NCBI GenBank assembly: GCA_965153455.1
Contig: OZ234494.1
Location: forward strand, 434,001 to 498,000
Reading direction: 5' to 3'
DNA: 64,000 nucleotides
Source: Sphagnum compactum
Taxonomy: Eukaryota > Bryophyta > Sphagnopsida > Sphagnales
The translations under genes and the position numbers were made by a program. Position 1 is the stretch's first letter. Every line of letters begins with the position of its first letter. Below the pieces are notes generated by a model, which ran no database searches, was not told the DNA's origin, and saw only the letters and a list, made by a program, of their open reading frames with translations. Below, one piece after another: positions 61,935 through 64,000 of this stretch.

Positions 61935-63010
61935 AATATCATTCATATGAATGTTGCATGCAAAAGTATCATCCATATCATTGGTGCTCAAAATTATCAT
62001 CCAAAGTAATCATTCATATCAATGGTGCTCAAAATTATCATCCAAAGTAATCTTTCATATATCAATGGTGCTCAAAATTATCATCCAAAGTAATCATTCA
62101 TATCAATGGTGCTCAAAATTCTCATCCAAAGTAATCATTCATATCAATGGTGCTCAACATTATCATCCAAAGTTATCACTCATATCAACAGTGCTTGAAA
62201 ATGATCATCCAAAGTTATCATTCATAACAACGGTGCTTGAAAATGATCATCCAAAGTTATCATTCATAACAACGGTGCTTGAAAATGATCATCCAAAGAT
62301 ATCATTCATATCAACAGTGCTTGAAAATGATCATCCAAAGTTATCATTCATATCAACGGTGCTTGAAAATGATCATCCAAAGATATCATTCATATCAACA
62401 GTGCATCGAAAATGATCATCCAAAGTTATCATTCATATCAACGGTGCTTGAAAGTGATCACCAAAGATATCATTCATATCAACAGTGCATTGAAAATGAT
62501 CATCCAAAGTTAGCATTCATATCAACGGTGCTCGAAAATGATCATCCAAAGTTATCATTCATATCAATGGGGCTAAAACTTTATCATCCAAAGTAATCAT
62601 TCCTATCAATCATGCTAAAAGTTTATCATCCATATCAATGGCGCTCGAAAATTATCATCCAAAGTTACCATTCATATCAACAACACTAAAAAATGATCAT
62701 CCAAAGTTATCATTCATATCAATGGTGCTTGAAAATGATCATCCAAAATGATCATTCACATCAACAGCGCTTGGAAACTCTCATCCAAAGTTATCATTCA
62801 TATCAATAGTGCTAAAAATTTATCATCCAAAGTTATCATTCATATCCATGGTGCTGGAAGATTATCATCTATAGCCATGGTGGTCAAAATCATCATCCAC
62901 ATCAAATGGTGCTCAGAAATTTATCATCTTCATCAATAAATTTATCATCCACATCAATGGTGCACAGAAAAGTGTATCATCCAAATTTATCATCCACAGC
63001 AATGGTGCTC
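61935..63010. repeat. 42-bp tandem satellite, about 25 copies
   Basis: Unit: GTGCTTGAAAATGATCATCC, then AAAGTTATCATTCATATCAA and two more bases. The central block (62160-62560) is regular at about 42 bp; the edges are diverged. The period is a multiple of three, so an open frame with the unit VLENDHPKLSFIST runs through it, but this is a by-product. It lies between the Helitron 3' end (61866) and the gene at 63180. Confidence 0.9.
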
Positions 63011-63179
63011 AAGCTGCGTATCAAGAGAGCTCTCTCTGCTGCGTAGAGCCCTGGAGCTTAAGCTCGCAAGAGAAGAGTCCGGCTGACGCTTCTTCCCTTG
63101 TGATGATTCTCTGAGTGCCTGAGCATCGGATTCCTTTCCTTCCTTCCGTCGCCTCCGCCGGACGGTCCGAGTGTGAAAA

Positions 63180-63343
63180 ATGAGGATTCCTGAGGAGGAG
63201 AACTCCAAGGAGTACGGGGAGGAAGGCGATCTCATGATCATGGGCGTGCAGAAGCCGGACGTTTTCACCAAAGTGGACAATATGTCGGTTGTGGGCTTGG
63301 TGGAGACGACGAACCCGCCGCCTCGGAAATGGGTCAAGCATTG
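63180..63343 (+). CDS. First exon of an unrecognised gene (5' partial)
   Basis: ATG 63180 opens 54 codons encoding MRIPEEENSKEYGEEGDLMI, then VQKPDVFTKVDNMSVVGLVE and NPPPRKWVKHW. The exon ends at a GTAAAA donor (63344) in phase 2. Codon use and GC content are clearly different from the AT-rich surroundings and match other exons here. The leader (63015-63179) is CT-rich and contains no in-frame ATG. Later exons are not found in the remaining 650 bases and probably lie beyond the window. I do not recognise the family. Confidence 0.6.
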
Positions 63344-64000
63344 GTAAAATCTGTTGCTGTTGGTCTTCTTCTTCTCCTCCTTTTCTTTTCGCAGACGAAT
63401 TTTGTGGTCGCTGGAAGACAGGGTTCTTGGTTGAGAAGATGTTTGTGGGTAGAGCAGAAAACACAGATTTTGTGAATAACATTAGTAGTGAAGAAAGAAA
63501 TGTGGGATGAAAGATGTAGCTTTGATGGAGCATGATGGATCTCGAGAATTGAAATCAAAGAAGTACATGGGAAAAGATGCATTTAACTGCTGGCTCATCG
63601 GAACTAATTGCTTGATTTTTCTTGCGATTTTTTTCTGGGCTGTGGAGGAGCAACCCCATTAAGACTCTTCTTACAACACTGTCACCACATGCAATCCTTC
63701 TGTGAAGATGATGAAAGATTATCACTTTCGGTAGATTGATAATCAGCTTGAGAAATGTGTTTTTGGGTAGCTTGGTCCAGGTTCTCAAGAACTGAGGCGC
63801 TGGTTCCATCACATGGCAACTTTAGGGTTTCTGGAAGTGTGAGTTTAGGTATCTCAGGCATAGTGAAAATCGAAAACTTTTGCTCCTGAACCCTTGATTG
63901 GCTGTAGTTTTTTCTTTTGTAAGGGTGTAAACGGTTTTTGGTCCTCAAGCAACTATGAAGCTTGGCCAACAGTGTTGCTCCTCATCTTATAGAATCCCCT
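63344..64000. other. Probable intron 1 of the gene at 63180
   Basis: T-rich start, no clear downstream exon. A minus-strand frame at 63682-63969 has protein-like composition (PEIPKLTLPETLKLPCDG), but no support beyond openness. Confidence 0.4.

Noticed and set aside
61951-62596. Open frames of 105-154 residues with a 14-residue repeat
   Set aside because: Product of the 42-bp satellite; three frames are open in places and there is no start or splice context.
61935-63010. CRISPR-like regular repeat array
   Set aside because: A eukaryotic satellite: whole 42-bp units repeat without unique spacers and there are no cas genes.
63682-63969. 95-residue minus-strand frame
   Set aside because: Composition is protein-like but it lies opposite a probable intron with no supporting motif or splice partner.
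1-64000. tRNA or rRNA genes
   Set aside because: No B-box (GGTTCGAATCC-like) with a matching cloverleaf and no rRNA-like conserved stretch was found by eye.

Overview
This window is nuclear DNA from a land plant. Five or more spliced genes with plant-type short introns lie in very AT-rich, transposon- and minisatellite-filled intergenic DNA. Recognisable products are an ABCG/WBC half-transporter of the ABCG11 type, Mediator subunit MED11, an RSRC2-like Arg/Ser-rich coiled-coil protein and a PLATZ zinc-binding protein. Moderately short introns, CT-rich leaders and several genes in 64 kb would fit a plant with a modest genome. A non-seed plant (bryophyte, lycophyte or fern) is my guess, but the sequence alone does not prove the lineage.

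Layout: 1-3950 is AT-rich with no gene. 4637-9233 (+) is the 10-exon ABCG transporter, whose intron 4 carries a splice-acceptor-like minisatellite. 10678-12485 (+) is three-exon MED11. About 16027-27379 (-) is a large gene of about 18 exons (about 1570 residues) that I do not recognise. Its 5' leader holds a 39-bp repeat, and a 65-bp satellite lies just upstream. 30304-38155 is a 7.85-kb DNA transposon with matching terminal inverted repeats and a perfect 9-bp target duplication, which points to a Mutator-like element. It carries an array of palindromes, a broken C2H2-finger gene and several tandem-repeat arrays. 39973-43925 (+) is the RSRC2-like gene. 46281-47572 (-) is PLATZ. 48-57.7 kb is AT-rich with decayed repetitive ORFs and LTR-like sequence.

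The right end is the most mobile part. Two tandem Helitron-like elements (about 57715-59625 and 59627-61866) share 5' and 3' ends. The 3' ends have a GC-rich hairpin followed by CTAG|T. The second carries pieces of a CDCA7-like gene. A third small Helitron-like element sits inside the first in opposite orientation. A 42-bp satellite of about 1 kb follows, and then the first exon of an unrecognised gene at 63180 that runs towards the window end.

The host genes do not form a pathway; they are ordinary housekeeping or transport genes embedded in mobile DNA. The items most worth following up are the complete TIR/TSD element with its hairpin array and unusual zinc-finger gene, and the Helitron pair with a captured CDCA7-like fragment. 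All exon borders were read by eye from phase, GT/AG signals and family similarity.
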